This document shows, in pieces, positions 8,514-17,749 of a stretch of 64,000 nt of DNA. This DNA comes from Adhaeribacter swui (GTDB lineage Bacteria > Bacteroidota > Bacteroidia > Cytophagales > Hymenobacteraceae): assembly GCF_014217805.1 (NCBI RefSeq), contig NZ_CP055156.1, positions 682,001 to 746,000 of the forward strand, read 5' to 3'. Positions within the stretch are counted from its first letter, which is position 1, and each line of letters begins with the position of its first letter. Position numbers and translations under genes: made by a program. The notes under the pieces were generated by a model that saw only the letters and a program-made list of their open reading frames with translations, was not told the origin of the DNA and searched no databases.

Positions 8514-9206
8514 CTAAAAAATAAAATAACCAAGTTTAAATCCCAAGGCTACGTGCAGAGTAGTATGCCAGCCTTCTTTCCAATCTTTAGAATCATCAAA
8601 ATTTAAAAAATTTAAAATTCCGCCTGTGTTGGGAGGATCATAGCCCAATACAGTATCGTAATGGCGAATATGAATAAAGCGTGGCCCCAGACCTACGTAG
8701 GTATCTAATACGATTTTTTGTTTATAGCGCCACTCAATACCTGGATTTAAACTGGCCACGTAAATATTACTTTTAATTCGGGAGAAAAAATAGCCGTAAC
8801 TCTGGTTTCCCTGCCGGAAAGTATCATTGTGCTTTTTATACTTTTCCGGAATAAATAGGCCTTCCAGACTCCAGTACACGTGGGTATTTATATGATCCGA
8901 AACTTCGGTAATGGAAGAATAACGCTTTATCTCAGCCCGGATTTTCCGGTAACGAAAGTTTTCCCGCACACTATCGGGGTACCACTTATCCCGAAACAAG
9001 TTATAAGTAGACCAGCCATACTCCGCCGATACCGCCCACCGAGAATTAAAATTCTTTTGAAACCCGAGCTGCAAACTGGGCACCCGGGATAAGGCAAAAC
9101 TCGAAATAGCCCAACGCACCTGCCAGGTTTTGGTACTATCGGGTTGAGCAAAAGCCCTAATATTACACGCACAAATTAAAACGCAGCACAACAGCAGGAT
9201 TCTCAT
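8514..9206 (-). CDS. Outer-membrane beta-barrel-like protein
   Basis: 230 residues. A signal peptide (MRILLLCCVLICACNIRAFAQ, cleavage near residue 20) is followed by a run of amphipathic strands with aromatic girdles: WQVRWAISSFALSR, SLQLGFQKNF, WAVSAEYGW, TYVGLGPRF, TLHVALGFKLGYFIF. The terminal Phe is typical of Bam-inserted barrels. The size suits a small 8-strand barrel such as the DUF3575 or OmpW-like groups in Bacteroidota. No catalytic motif is seen, and the function is unknown. Confidence 0.65.
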   Translation of the reverse strand: MRILLLCCVLICACNIRAFAQPDSTKTWQVRWAISSFALSRVPSLQLGFQKNFNSRWAVSAEYGWSTYNLFRDKWYPDSVRENFRYRKIRAEIKRYSSITEVSDHINTHVYWSLEGLFIPEKYKKHNDTFRQGNQSYGYFFSRIKSNIYVASLNPGIEWRYKQKIVLDTYVGLGPRFIHIRHYDTVLGYDPPNTGGILNFLNFDDSKDWKEGWHTTLHVALGFKLGYFIF

Positions 9207-9392
9207 ACACGGGGAAAGTAAATACCGGACAGGCTATATAATTAACGCACGATAAACCAGAAAAACAAATCCAGAATGTAACTAATACGAGTCCAAAATA
9301 ATTAAAATGGTTGCAAAGCACTACATCTAAACACTTGATAATAAAGCACGTATTTGGTAAGCAGCACTAAATTTTTAAATTTTAATCTCTTC

Positions 9393-9469
9393 CACCTGCA
9401 TCTTGTAACCTTTCAACCTTCCAACTTTCAACCTTTAAACTTTAAACTTGTAACCTGCAACTTGCAACT
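9393..9469 (+). repeat. Degenerate 7/8-bp repeat tract upstream of valS
   Basis: A run of units such as CTTGTAA, CCTTTCAA, CTTTCAA, CTTTAAA, CCTGCAA and CTTGCAA fills the leader region of valS. It is the same theme as 3154-3206, but with some 8-bp steps. The valS frame is open through this tract, which explains an over-long start choice further upstream. Confidence 0.7.
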
Positions 9470-9477
9470 ATTTTGCT

Positions 9478-9485
9478 TATTTTTG
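9478..9485 (+). promoter_or_regulatory. Bacteroidota-type -7 box of valS
   Basis: TATTTTTG fits TAnnTTTG and lies 24 bases before the preferred ATG at 9510. A convincing -33 TTG at the usual distance was not found. Confidence 0.5.
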
Positions 9486-9509
9486 CGGTCCAAAATCCGG
9501 AATACTCTT

Positions 9510-12137
9510 ATGTCGATTGCCAAAACCTATAATCCCAAGGAAGTAGAAGATAAATGGTACCAAAGCTGGCTGCAAAACGGCTTTTTTAAATCCAAGCCTA
9601 ATCCGCGCAAGCAACCGTACTCGGTGGTAATTCCGCCACCAAACGTTACCGGTGTGCTGCACATGGGGCACATGCTCAACAATACCATTCAGGATATACT
9701 GGTGCGTCGTGCCCGCATGCAAGGCAAAGAAGCGTGCTGGGTACCCGGCACCGACCATGCCTCTATTGCTACCGAAGCCAAAGTAGTGGCCATGCTCAAG
9801 GAGCGCGGAATCAGCAAAAAAGATATTTCGCGGGAAGAATTTTTAAAATATGCCTGGGAATGGAAAGAAAAATACGGCGGCATTATTCTGGAGCAACTTA
9901 AAAAGCTAGGTGCTTCCTGCGACTGGGACCGCACCCGTTTTACCATGGAAGAAGACTTGTCGGCGGCTGTTATTCAGGTGTTCGTGAACTTATACCGCAA
10001 AGGGTACATTTACCGGGGCATCCGGATGGTGAACTGGGACCCGCAAGGCTTAACCGCCGTTTCGGACGAAGAGGTTATTCACAAGCAGGTAAACTCCAAA
10101 CTGTATTACGTTAATTACCAAATAGAAGGCGAACCGGAGAACTATATTACCATTGCCACTACCCGCCCCGAAACTATTCTGGGGGATACGGCTATCTGCG
10201 TAAACCCCAACGATGCGCGCTATCAGCATTTAAAAGGTAAAAAAGCCTTGGTGCCCCTCATTAACCGGGCTATTCCGATTATCCAGGATGCGTACGTAGA
10301 TATGGAATTTGGTACCGGCGCTTTAAAAGTTACCCCGGCCCATGACATCAACGACTACGAACTGGGAAACCGGCACAACTTGCCCAGCATTGATATTTTA
10401 AACGATAACGGTACTTTAAACGAATTTGCTCAATTGTACATCGGCGAAGACCGGTTTGTGGTGCGCAAGAAAATTGTAAAAGATATTGAAGCGGCCGGCC
10501 AGTTGGTAAAGAGCGAAGATATTACCAACAACGTGGGTTTCTCGGAGCGTACCGATGCGGTTATCGAACCTAAATTATCCATGCAATGGTTTTGCCGCAT
10601 GGAAAAATTAGCGGAACCTGCTTTAAAGGCCGTAATGGAGGATGACATCAAGCTGCATCCGCCCAAATTTAAAAATATGTACCGGTCCTGGATGGAAAAC
10701 ATCCGCGACTGGAACATTTCGCGGCAATTATGGTGGGGACAACAAATTCCGGCTTATTACCTGCCCGATGGTACGTTTGTAGTAGCCATTAACGCCGAAG
10801 AAGCTTTAACCCAGGCCAGGCAACAAACTAACAACGAAAACTTAACCATCCAAGATTTGCGGCAAGACGAAGACGTGCTGGATACCTGGTTCTCATCGTG
10901 GTTGTGGCCCATTTCGGTGTTCGATGGTTTTAAAGACCCCGATAACCCGGATATTCAATATTACTACCCGACGAACGACCTGGTAACGGCTCCCGAAATT
11001 CTGTTTTTCTGGGTGGCTCGTATGATTATGGCGGGTTTTGAATACCGCCGCGAAATGCCTTTCCGGAACGTGTATTTAACCGGTATTGTGCGCGACAGCA
11101 TTGGCCGGAAAATGTCGAAATCGCTGGGTAATTCGCCCGACCCGCTGGGCCTGATTGAAAAATACGGCGCTGATGGCGTGCGCACCGGTATGTTATTCAG
11201 TTCTCCGGCCGGTAACGATTTGCCCTTCGACGAAAAACTATGTGAGCAAGGCCGTAATTTCAGCAATAAAATCTGGAATGCTTTCCGGTTAATTAAAGGC
11301 TGGGAAGTAAACCCTGATTTACCATACCCCAACGAACTAGCCATTAAGTGGTTCGAAGCCAAGTTTAACGAGGCAGTTATCCAACTGGAAGATCATTTTG
11401 ATAAGTTCCGGATTTCGGATGCTTTACTTACGGTTTACAAACTGGTTTGGGACGATTTCTGTTCGCAGTACCTTGAAATGATTAAACCGGCCTACCAGCA
11501 ACCCATTGATGGCGAGACCTACGAGCGCACCATTACTTTTTTTGAAAATTTAATGAAGCTGCTGCACCCCTTTACGCCATTTATCACGGAAGAACTGTGG
11601 CACGAACTCCGTGAACGCCAGGCCAAAGATTACATCATTGTGGCTTGCTGGCCAGAAGTAAAAGCCGTAGAAACCGAAATTATTCAAAATATGGATAAAG
11701 CCATGGAAGTGGTGGCAGGCATCCGCAACGTCCGGAATTCAAAAAATATCCCGAACACCAAAGCCCTGGCCTTGTCGGTAAAAACAGCGGACACGGGTTT
11801 AATTAACGAGTTTCAACTAATCATCCAGAAATTAGCGAATATCTCAGAAATAAACTTCGTAGAAAACGCTTTAGAAAACGCGATTAGCTTTGTACAAGGC
11901 GCCAGCGAGTTTTTTATTCCGATGGAAGGCAACGTGGACGTAGCCGCCGAGCGCGAACGTCTGCAAAAAGAACTCGAATACACTAAAGGATTTTTAATTT
12001 CAGTAGATAAGAAGTTGAGTAACGAACGTTTTGTGAGCGGCGCACCGGAAGCCGTACTGGAAAAAGAACGCCAGAAAAAAGCTGATGCCGAAGCCAAGAT
12101 TCAGGCTTTGGAAGAAAGTTTAGCTGCTATCGCCTAA
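9510..12137 (+). CDS. valS: Valyl-tRNA synthetase
   Basis: 875 residues from the ATG at 9510. A longer frame from 9354 would add 52 residues encoded by repeat sequence and would overrun the -7 box, so it was rejected. Class I signatures are HMGH at 51-54 and KMSKS at 534-538. The CP1 editing domain contains [12 protein letters not shown], where mischarged Thr-tRNA is hydrolysed, and the [12 protein letters not shown] segment typical of ValRS is present. The anticodon-binding helical domain is followed by a C-terminal coiled coil rich in Glu and Lys (about 800-870) that contacts the tRNA. Single-gene unit with a terminator downstream. Confidence 0.97.
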   Translation: MSIAKTYNPKEVEDKWYQSWLQNGFFKSKPNPRKQPYSVVIPPPNVTGVLHMGHMLNNTIQDILVRRARMQGKEACWVPGTDHASIATEAKVVAMLKERGISKKDISREEFLKYAWEWKEKYGGIILEQLKKLGASCDWDRTRFTMEEDLSAAVIQVFVNLYRKGYIYRGIRMVNWDPQGLTAVSDEEVIHKQVNSKLYYVNYQIEGEPENYITIATTRPETILGDTAICVNPNDARYQHLKGKKALVPLINRAIPIIQDAYVDMEFGTGALKVTPAHDINDYELGNRHNLPSIDILNDNGTLNEFAQLYIGEDRFVVRKKIVKDIEAAGQLVKSEDITNNVGFSERTDAVIEPKLSMQWFCRMEKLAEPALKAVMEDDIKLHPPKFKNMYRSWMENIRDWNISRQLWWGQQIPAYYLPDGTFVVAINAEEALTQARQQTNNENLTIQDLRQDEDVLDTWFSSWLWPISVFDGFKDPDNPDIQYYYPTNDLVTAPEILFFWVARMIMAGFEYRREMPFRNVYLTGIVRDSIGRKMSKSLGNSPDPLGLIEKYGADGVRTGMLFSSPAGNDLPFDEKLCEQGRNFSNKIWNAFRLIKGWEVNPDLPYPNELAIKWFEAKFNEAVIQLEDHFDKFRISDALLTVYKLVWDDFCSQYLEMIKPAYQQPIDGETYERTITFFENLMKLLHPFTPFITEELWHELRERQAKDYIIVACWPEVKAVETEIIQNMDKAMEVVAGIRNVRNSKNIPNTKALALSVKTADTGLINEFQLIIQKLANISEINFVENALENAISFVQGASEFFIPMEGNVDVAAERERLQKELEYTKGFLISVDKKLSNERFVSGAPEAVLEKERQKKADAEAKIQALEESLAAIA

Positions 12138-12157
12138 TTCTTAATTTTATAAAAATT

Positions 12158-12200
12158 AAAAAAGCCTTACCTAAATAACCAAACCAAGTAAGGCTTTTTT
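12158..12200. terminator. Terminator after valS
   Basis: Arms AAAAAGCCTTAC and GTAAGGCTTTTT are separated by a 16-base loop. A and T runs on both sides make it usable in either direction. Confidence 0.85.
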
Positions 12201-12234
12201 TAATACACTTTCTCCTACTTTTCCCCTCGTTGTG

Positions 12235-12369
12235 CTTAGAGTTAGCGCAGCGCTCTAAGTACTTTCGTGCGGCCAATCTCTGATTGGCGTAACAATGCAT
12301 TCTGACAAACGCCAATCAGAGATTGGCTGTCCCAAAATGCGTAGAGACCGCTTTCGCGAACTCTACGCA
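12235..12369. repeat. REP-like composite: two inverted two-hairpin units
   Basis: The left unit has a hairpin with arms CTTAGAG/CTCTAAG (12235-12259) and loop TTAGCGCAGCG, then after 12 bases a hairpin GCCAATC-TCT-GATTGGC (12272-12288). The right unit is the same design inverted: GCCAATC-AGA-GATTGGC (12311-12327) and then arms TGCGTAGAG/CTCTACGCA (12339-12369) around a loop whose complement reads TTCGCGAAAGCGGT. Only the loop word and the second hairpin are shared; the first stem differs but stays paired. The same architecture occurs at 23525-23772. The remainder of 12370-12474 is featureless. Confidence 0.8.
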
Positions 12370-12474
12370 TAACAATACTCGAATAGTAATTGGCACATAT
12401 TATTTTACCGAAAATTTTAAAAATATTGACCGCATTAAATGGTTTTTAAAATTTCGGGTTTCCTTCGCTATCGT

Positions 12475-12975
12475 TTATTGATAACGATCCAGCACTTTCC
12501 AGGTTATCCGTTTATCTGGCTCTACGGTGAAGCGGAGCAATAAATGTCCTCCGTTGTGGCCATCTTCGTAATAAGCTAGCGCGTAATGGTCGTTTACAAT
12601 ACGTACTTCCCGGATAGCCATGGTGCCGCTTAAAGAACCTTTGGGTAGTAAAATTTCCTGCTTACTAATTAAATCATTCCGTAAGTTGGCTTCCGGGTCT
12701 GCTAAACCTTTTTCGCGTAAACTATTTAACTCCTCGGGGCTTAAAGTAGCTAAGCCAGAAGTTCCGGTTCCTATTGCGGGAGTATTAGCTTTTCCAGTTG
12801 TTTCATTTTTCAGAGCCTCCATCCGCTTTTCGTTATTGTAAATAATGCGGTCCCGATCCAGGATGCGTTGGTTGGCCAGAGTTAGTTCACTTTCCGCCAA
12901 CGCGTACTTGCGGTAGAAAAAAAGTGCCAAAAACAATCCAAAAGCAATTAATAGAATAAAAATCAGGTTTTTCAT
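12475..12975 (-). CDS. Hypothetical single-pass membrane protein
   Basis: 166 residues. One N-terminal membrane segment (about 3-22) is followed by a short coiled coil (about 28-60, ESELTLANQRILDRDRII), a Thr/Gly/Pro-rich linker, and a compact C-terminal domain of strands (SGTMAIREVRIVNDHYALAYYEDG and LLLRFTV) that should lie in the periplasm. No lipobox and no known domain. It is transcribed alone, opposite to valS. I do not recognise a function. Confidence 0.65.
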   Translation of the reverse strand: MKNLIFILLIAFGLFLALFFYRKYALAESELTLANQRILDRDRIIYNNEKRMEALKNETTGKANTPAIGTGTSGLATLSPEELNSLREKGLADPEANLRNDLISKQEILLPKGSLSGTMAIREVRIVNDHYALAYYEDGHNGGHLLLRFTVEPDKRITWKVLDRYQ

Positions 12976-13312
12976 AGTCGGCTAAAATAGATAGAGCGCA
13001 AATTCAGATTAAATCGCTAAATAACCGTACGGTATCACTTAAATATGAGGTTCAGGGAATTTGTTGGGTTAATCTAAAATCTAAAGAAAGTTTTCTACTT
13101 TAAAACTCATAACTAGCCGTTTTTTAAATTTTTGCATTTCCGGAAGATGCGTATTCGAGGAACTTTTGAATAAAGTAAAATCATCCAAACTGTAATTCCA
13201 ATAGCGTGTTTATTCTAATTATTAAGATTAAACATGCTCTCAGAAAAGTAAAAATTTAAAAAAGTAAGCCTGTTATTTTTTAGCAACCTTCCTTATTACC
13301 AAGAAGATAATT
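12976..13312. other. Intergenic gap without recognisable features
   Basis: AT-rich spacer between two minus-strand genes. It contains several TTTTTAAATTT-type words common throughout this window. No hairpin terminator for the histidine kinase gene, RNA gene or repeat was recognised. Confidence 0.6.
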
Positions 13313-14614
13313 TTAACTAAATCGAATAGTAAAAACCGTACGATGGTCTGCTACGGTTTCCAGAGAAAACGGGAAGCCGTGGTTCATGAGAATGTCGCGG
13401 ATCAGCATTAAACCAATGCCCTGGCCGTTCTTTTTAGTACTAAAAAACGGGGAAAATAACTGCTGACGAACTTCTGGAGGAATACCGGGTCCGTTGTCCT
13501 CGATGAGTAAAGTTGGGGGTTGCGCGATGGTTTTAATGGTAAGCTGCCCATCTTGCTCCATGGCCTCGAAAGCGTTTTTAATAATGTTAATGATTATTTG
13601 CTCTAGTTGCTGTTCGTCGGCCTGAATGGAAATAGGTTCGGGCGCTAAGTCCCATATCCAGGCAATGTGGCGTTCTTCGGCAATGGGGCGCATTAAATAG
13701 TAGGCATGCTGGAGCAGGGCGTGCAAATCTAGGGTTTGTTTATGGGGCAAAGGCAGGCGAACCAAACCCGCAAACTTACCCATGAATTTGGCGAGTTGCG
13801 TATTCCGGTCGATGCAAACCTGCAGCGCATTTTCATAATCGGGCTGCAAGTCGGTTTCCAGTTGCGGCGAATAATATTTAAAACTTTGCAAAATAGAGTT
13901 AATGGCGCCAATAGAATTATTTACTTCATGCGACATCATCCGGATAATTTTCTCGTAGGCCACTTTCTCCTGCCGGAGCAATTCCTCCGTCAATTCTTCA
14001 ATCAGTATAAAATAATGCGGAAACCCTCTATCTACGAAATGCGATTTCTGGGCTTTAAACAGCCGGATGCCGTTTACATTAAAAACTTTAGGATCCCCCT
14101 CAATTAAACCCGCTAAATCGGTGCCCCACTGGTTGGGTAAAACCCAAAGCGGTTTTCCTTTACAATCAGCCAAGCTCACATTTAACCACCGCGATGCCGA
14201 AGGATTTATATTCTCGATGTTCTCGTCGAAGTCCAGCAGGATAATCCCCGAGGGAGAAGCCAGCAGTAATTGCTCGAGTAAAAAATGCTTTTCGGCTTGC
14301 AAGGTACGCTCCAACCGTAACTGGTCGATCATGGTGTTGTACACTTCTACCAACTGGTCTACTTCGCGCTGACCAACCGGCAAAAATTTCACCGTAAAAT
14401 CTTTGCTCCGGATAGATTCAATACCCGCCGACACGATATCTAAAGGCCGGACAAAAGAACGGTAAATAGAAGCTGTAACAAAAATAGAAACAATAATCAG
14501 CGCCTCGGTTGCCACAAACCAGACTTTATCGGTGGTGAGTAAGCGGGCCGCAATAAGGGCCATTACCACGTGAATGAGAACCGCAAACAAAATAAACCTA
14601 GTCCGCAGCGTCAT
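13313..14614 (-). CDS. NtrY-like membrane sensor histidine kinase
   Basis: 433 residues from the ATG at 14614; a TTG four codons upstream is less likely. Two membrane segments lie within residues 1-55, then a HAMP domain (about 56-105), a PAS domain (about 110-215), a HisKA-type H-box MSHEVNNSIGAINS with His229, and a HATPase domain with N-box NIIKNAFEAM, G1 EDNGPGI and G2 GQGIGLML. It overlaps the 3' end of the sigma-54 activator gene by 17 bases, so the two are translationally coupled and should be cognate. The short loop between the two membrane helices suggests it senses within the membrane, a common design for envelope-stress kinases. The activator presumably drives the adjacent efflux operon. 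Confidence 0.92.
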   Translation of the reverse strand: MTLRTRFILFAVLIHVVMALIAARLLTTDKVWFVATEALIIVSIFVTASIYRSFVRPLDIVSAGIESIRSKDFTVKFLPVGQREVDQLVEVYNTMIDQLRLERTLQAEKHFLLEQLLLASPSGIILLDFDENIENINPSASRWLNVSLADCKGKPLWVLPNQWGTDLAGLIEGDPKVFNVNGIRLFKAQKSHFVDRGFPHYFILIEELTEELLRQEKVAYEKIIRMMSHEVNNSIGAINSILQSFKYYSPQLETDLQPDYENALQVCIDRNTQLAKFMGKFAGLVRLPLPHKQTLDLHALLQHAYYLMRPIAEERHIAWIWDLAPEPISIQADEQQLEQIIINIIKNAFEAMEQDGQLTIKTIAQPPTLLIEDNGPGIPPEVRQQLFSPFFSTKKNGQGIGLMLIRDILMNHGFPFSLETVADHRTVFTIRFS

Positions 14615-15983
14615 AAGGGATGTCAAATTTTTCGAGACGCCGGTACAAGGCGCCCCGGCTTAAACCCAGCGATTTGGCTACCTTACTAATGTTACCTTTG
14701 TGCTGTTCCATGGATTGGCGAATTAAAACGGCTTCCATTTCTTCCAGAGTCATCATGCCCAAACCCGTCATTACCTGATTTTCCGCTTTTTTTAAATTTT
14801 TTGGTTGCTGGCTCTGGAAATCCGAAATATCTAAATAATCTTTTCCGGAAACCAATACGGTGCGCTCTACCAGGTTCTTAAGTTCACGGATATTGCCCGG
14901 CAAAGGCTGCTGCGCCAGATAATGCAAGGCGGTTTCGGATATTTGCAGACTGGGCCGGTTATACGTTTTTTGTAAATTCTGCAAGAAATGCTTTACTAAC
15001 AAGGGTATATCCTGGGGCCGTTCGCGCAGAGCTGGTAGCTTAACGGTGATCAAATTAATGCGGTAAAATAAATCTTCCCGGAACTTGCCCTGCGCTACCA
15101 TTTCGGCCAGGTCGCGGTTGGTGGCGCAAATTACCCGGATATCCAGCTGGCGGGGTTTGCTGTCGCCGAGCACTTCGTAAGTACGGTCTTGTAACACCCG
15201 TAAAAGTTTTACCTGGCTGCTTAAATCCAATTCGCCTATTTCGTCCAGGAAAATGCTGCCTTTGTTGGCGAGTTCAAAACGGCCCACGCGATCGCCTTTG
15301 GCATCAGTAAAAGCACCTTTTTTATGACCAAACATTTCGCTTTCGAACAAGCTGCTGGATATTCCGCCTAAGTTTACTTTTACAAAATTCTGGTTTTTGC
15401 GTAAACTGTTTTGGTGAATGGCTTCGGCAATGAGTTCTTTGCCCGTCCCACTTTCGCCTTCAATCAGCACCGACGCATCGGTAGCGCTAATCTGGCCAAT
15501 TTGCCGCAAAATCTGAATCAAAGCCGGATCTTCACCGATAATATTGGCAAACTGGTATTGTTGGTTTAACTGCTTGCGGTTGAGATTGCTATTATCCGGT
15601 TCCGGAGTGGTTTTGTTTAAGTGCAACGCCGTATGAATGGTTTGCAGCAAATGTTCGTTGTTCCAAGGTTTAGAAATAAAATCGAAAGCCCCGGCTTTCA
15701 TACCTTCTACGGCCAACGCAATAGAACCCCAGCCGGTAGTTAAAATAACCGGAATTTTGGGGTTAAGTTCTTTAATTTGCCCGAGTAATTCCAAACCATC
15801 CCGCCCGGATGTATCCATCGAAAAATTCATATCCAGAATAATCAGGTCGATGGGTTGGGATTGGTGCAGCACGTACAAAGCGCTTTTGGCTCCGGCGGCA
15901 GTAACCGTCTGGTACTTGGCTTGCTTTAACAGCAAACCCAGCGAAGTCCGGACGGCAACATCATCATCAATAATCAGAATCAT
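14598..15983 (-). CDS. NtrC-family sigma-54-dependent response regulator
   Basis: 461 residues from the ATG at 15983; a TTG at 16007 would add eight residues before the receiver strand and is not favoured. The receiver domain (1-118) has acidic residues D6-D8 and phosphoacceptor D51 within DMNFSMDTSGRDG, slightly longer than in canonical receivers. The AAA+ domain has P-loop GESGTGKE at 176-183 and the sigma-54 contact loop as GAFTDA (223-228) where GAFTGA is usual; this variant occurs in other members. The Walker B-like segment is SIFLDEIGEL. A FIS-type helix-turn-helix (GNISKVAKSLGLSRGALYRRL) closes the protein. Cotranscribed with the kinase. Likely target: the sigma-54-like promoter and tandem inverted repeats upstream of 23100. 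Confidence 0.95.
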   Translation of the reverse strand: MILIIDDDVAVRTSLGLLLKQAKYQTVTAAGAKSALYVLHQSQPIDLIILDMNFSMDTSGRDGLELLGQIKELNPKIPVILTTGWGSIALAVEGMKAGAFDFISKPWNNEHLLQTIHTALHLNKTTPEPDNSNLNRKQLNQQYQFANIIGEDPALIQILRQIGQISATDASVLIEGESGTGKELIAEAIHQNSLRKNQNFVKVNLGGISSSLFESEMFGHKKGAFTDAKGDRVGRFELANKGSIFLDEIGELDLSSQVKLLRVLQDRTYEVLGDSKPRQLDIRVICATNRDLAEMVAQGKFREDLFYRINLITVKLPALRERPQDIPLLVKHFLQNLQKTYNRPSLQISETALHYLAQQPLPGNIRELKNLVERTVLVSGKDYLDISDFQSQQPKNLKKAENQVMTGLGMMTLEEMEAVLIRQSMEQHKGNISKVAKSLGLSRGALYRRLEKFDIPYDAAD

Positions 15984-16088
15984 ACAAATGCAGGCGGATT
16001 CCGCCAATATTTTAAAATTACTAAATTTTCAGTGTAAACCTAATGCCGGTTTTTATTCCAAGTTTAGGTTGATGTTTTAGGACGTTGT

Positions 16089-16114
16089 CCCCCATTAAAG
16101 GGGGTAGGGGGATG
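16089..16114. repeat. C/G-run hairpin repeat
   Basis: CCCCC-ATTAAA-GGGGG is followed by TAGGGGGATG. A second member with the same order of parts is at 16419-16450, on the other side of the 204-bp element. A weaker relative is at 53284-53307. Confidence 0.6.
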
Positions 16115-16163
16115 ATGCACAGAAGAATTTTTAAAATTTTTCGTTTTTCAATGGTACTTACTT

Positions 16164-16367
16164 GGAGCCGGTTCCCGTCTCCAGGTACAGGTTCCATCAT
16201 ATTTGATAAGTAACCAGTTTGCCTCGTGGCCGGCAGGCCTCGTTTAGCCAGTTCGGACGGTTTAGCGAACCTTGGCTCGTTGCACTGCGCCATGCCTCCT
16301 GCGTCGGCACCGGAACGCTAAAAGGTCCTCATGGCTAAACTGGTATCTTTGCTTTTAGCTACTGTTT
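16164..16367 (+). repeat. Structured ~204-bp repeat element, copy 1
   Basis: Boundaries were set by comparison with three other copies. It opens with a hairpin GGAG-C-CGG-TTC-CCG-T-CTCC, then the near-invariant core at 16221-16249 (GCCTCGTGGCCGGC followed by the outer stem arm). Outer arms GTTTAGCC (16242-16249) and GGCTAAAC (16333-16340) pair. Inside, GGAC-gg-TTTAGCG pairs with CGCTAAA-ag-GTCC. It ends in TTTTAGCTACTGTTT. This copy is the most divergent in the innermost part. A minus-strand frame through it (16021-16293) is not a gene. It lies between the second permease gene and the response regulator gene. Confidence 0.85.
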
Positions 16368-16418
16368 CTCTTCAATCTCCCTTTGATTCATTCCCCATTG
16401 AATAGTGCCCCGCCAAGC

Positions 16419-16450
16419 TCCCCTCCTGTTTTAGGAGGGGCTGGGGGTGG
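16419..16450. repeat. C/G-run hairpin repeat
   Basis: CCCCTCC-TGTTTTA-GGAGGGG is followed by CTGGGGGTGG. The plan matches 16089-16114. Hairpins of this kind are common dispersed repeats in Bacteroidota; here the two copies bracket the 204-bp element. It could also act as a terminator for upstream minus-strand transcripts, though it lacks a T run. Confidence 0.6.
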
Positions 16451-16484
16451 TAAACGCATAAGACAGACGATTTACACAAACTCC

Positions 16485-16549
16485 CGACTATAGTCGATAA
16501 ACCGTGGTCTATCATCGAACAACGAACAACCAGCAACGAATAACGAAAC
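16485..16549. repeat. Heptad-phased degenerate repeat tract
   Basis: The right half reads in 7-bp steps AACAACG, AACAACC, AGCAACG, AATAACG directly up to the stop codon of the permease gene. The left half carries a GACTATAGTCGAT theme related to tracts at 19438 and 30546. No coding content. Confidence 0.65.
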
Positions 16550-17749
16550 TTACTCTTCGTGCAAGGCAGTTGCGGGAGCAATTTTGGCGGCTTGCAGACT
16601 GGGGTAAGCCGCGCAGGCAGCAGCCAGGGCGTAGATAATGACTACGGCTACACCCAAGGCAGCTACGTAAACGCCCGTTTGCACGCCAAAAACCTGGAGC
16701 AACGGAAACTGAGCGGCTACTAGTATTCCGACTAATACCCCAAATGTAGCGAGTACCAAAACTTCCCCGATGAACTGCCGGTAAACCTGACCCGAAGCGG
16801 CACCAATGGCGCGGCGCAAACCAATCTCGGAAATACGACGGTTGATATTGTACCACAACACGCCGAATAAACCCAAAGCCACATTAATAATTAAAAAACC
16901 GCATATTACCGAGAAAATAATCAGCGGAACTAAGGTTATTTTGTTGTGCGAAGCCCGCATTTCGTTCATGGATTTAATTTCCAGGGTCCAGCCTTTGGCA
17001 ATCTGGCTGCCTTGTTTCATTAGTTTTTCTTCGAAAGCACTGGTTACGCCGGGCTTTACTTGAATGAGTACCGAGTTGAAGGGAGCAAACGTAGAATCAG
17101 CCGCATTTTCTAAATCCTTGTATTCAAAAAAGCCGGGTTTATCTTCGGAGTATTCGCCTTTTTGCTTGTAAGCTTCTGCCACTCCTACAATTTTATTTTT
17201 AGGGTTTTTATTATCGCCGGACATGCCTGCTACAACTTTCCCGATTACCGGCTCATTTTTAAACACCGCCTCGCGGAGAGACTGGGTAATTACAATATTA
17301 TTGTATGTTGAATTTTGATCCTGGTCGTTAAACCAGCGCCCATCTTTTAGTTTTAACTGCATCACTGCCGCAAAATCTTTATCCACCTGAAAAAAGTCAG
17401 ATTGCACGGAATGGGTATTATGTTGGAAACCGCCGCTCATTTGCTGCATGGTATACGGTACATTGGCACTGGCTAAAGCTACTCCTGCTACTTCGGGGTT
17501 AGATTTGAATTGCTGCTGCAAACGGCCCTGAATTTCTTTTACTTCCTGTGGTTTCTCCTGGTTCCAGCGCATGGTCATTACCCACACTTTATCGTACTGA
17601 AAACCTAAAGGCTTGTTATAATTATTAATGTAATAGAAAGCCAGACTTAGCACGCCGAACAATACAATAAACGAGAAGAAAATTTCGGTTATCATCAGGA
17701 AGTTACTTTTCTTCCGGTTCCAGATTAAGGTAAATAAATGGCGAATCAT
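16550..17749 (-). CDS. FtsX-type ABC transporter permease (second)
   Basis: 399 residues with the MacB/LolC plan. One membrane segment is near residues 17-40, followed by a large periplasmic MacB_PCD-like domain (about 45-270). Three membrane segments near the C-terminus follow, with the conserved NRRISEIGLRRAIGAA coupling helix that contacts the ATPase. The ATG overlaps the TGA of the first permease (ATGA), so the two are coupled and probably form a heterodimer with the separate ATPase. MacB-type machines do not pump across the inner membrane; they power extrusion from the periplasm through a TolC-type channel, which fits the genes upstream. Confidence 0.9.
   Translation of the reverse strand: MIRHLFTLIWNRKKSNFLMITEIFFSFIVLFGVLSLAFYYINNYNKPLGFQYDKVWVMTMRWNQEKPQEVKEIQGRLQQQFKSNPEVAGVALASANVPYTMQQMSGGFQHNTHSVQSDFFQVDKDFAAVMQLKLKDGRWFNDQDQNSTYNNIVITQSLREAVFKNEPVIGKVVAGMSGDNKNPKNKIVGVAEAYKQKGEYSEDKPGFFEYKDLENAADSTFAPFNSVLIQVKPGVTSAFEEKLMKQGSQIAKGWTLEIKSMNEMRASHNKITLVPLIIFSVICGFLIINVALGLFGVLWYNINRRISEIGLRRAIGAASGQVYRQFIGEVLVLATFGVLVGILVAAQFPLLQVFGVQTGVYVAALGVAVVIIYALAAACAAYPSLQAAKIAPATALHEE

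Noticed and set aside
9354-9509. N-terminal extension of valS
   Set aside because: The 52 extra residues come from the heptamer tract and the promoter; the ATG at 9510 fits the family start.
16021-16293. 90-residue minus-strand frame
   Set aside because: It crosses repeat copy 1 and the C/G hairpin, and parts of the same peptide (GLPATRQT) recur wherever the repeat does, so it is repeat DNA read as protein.
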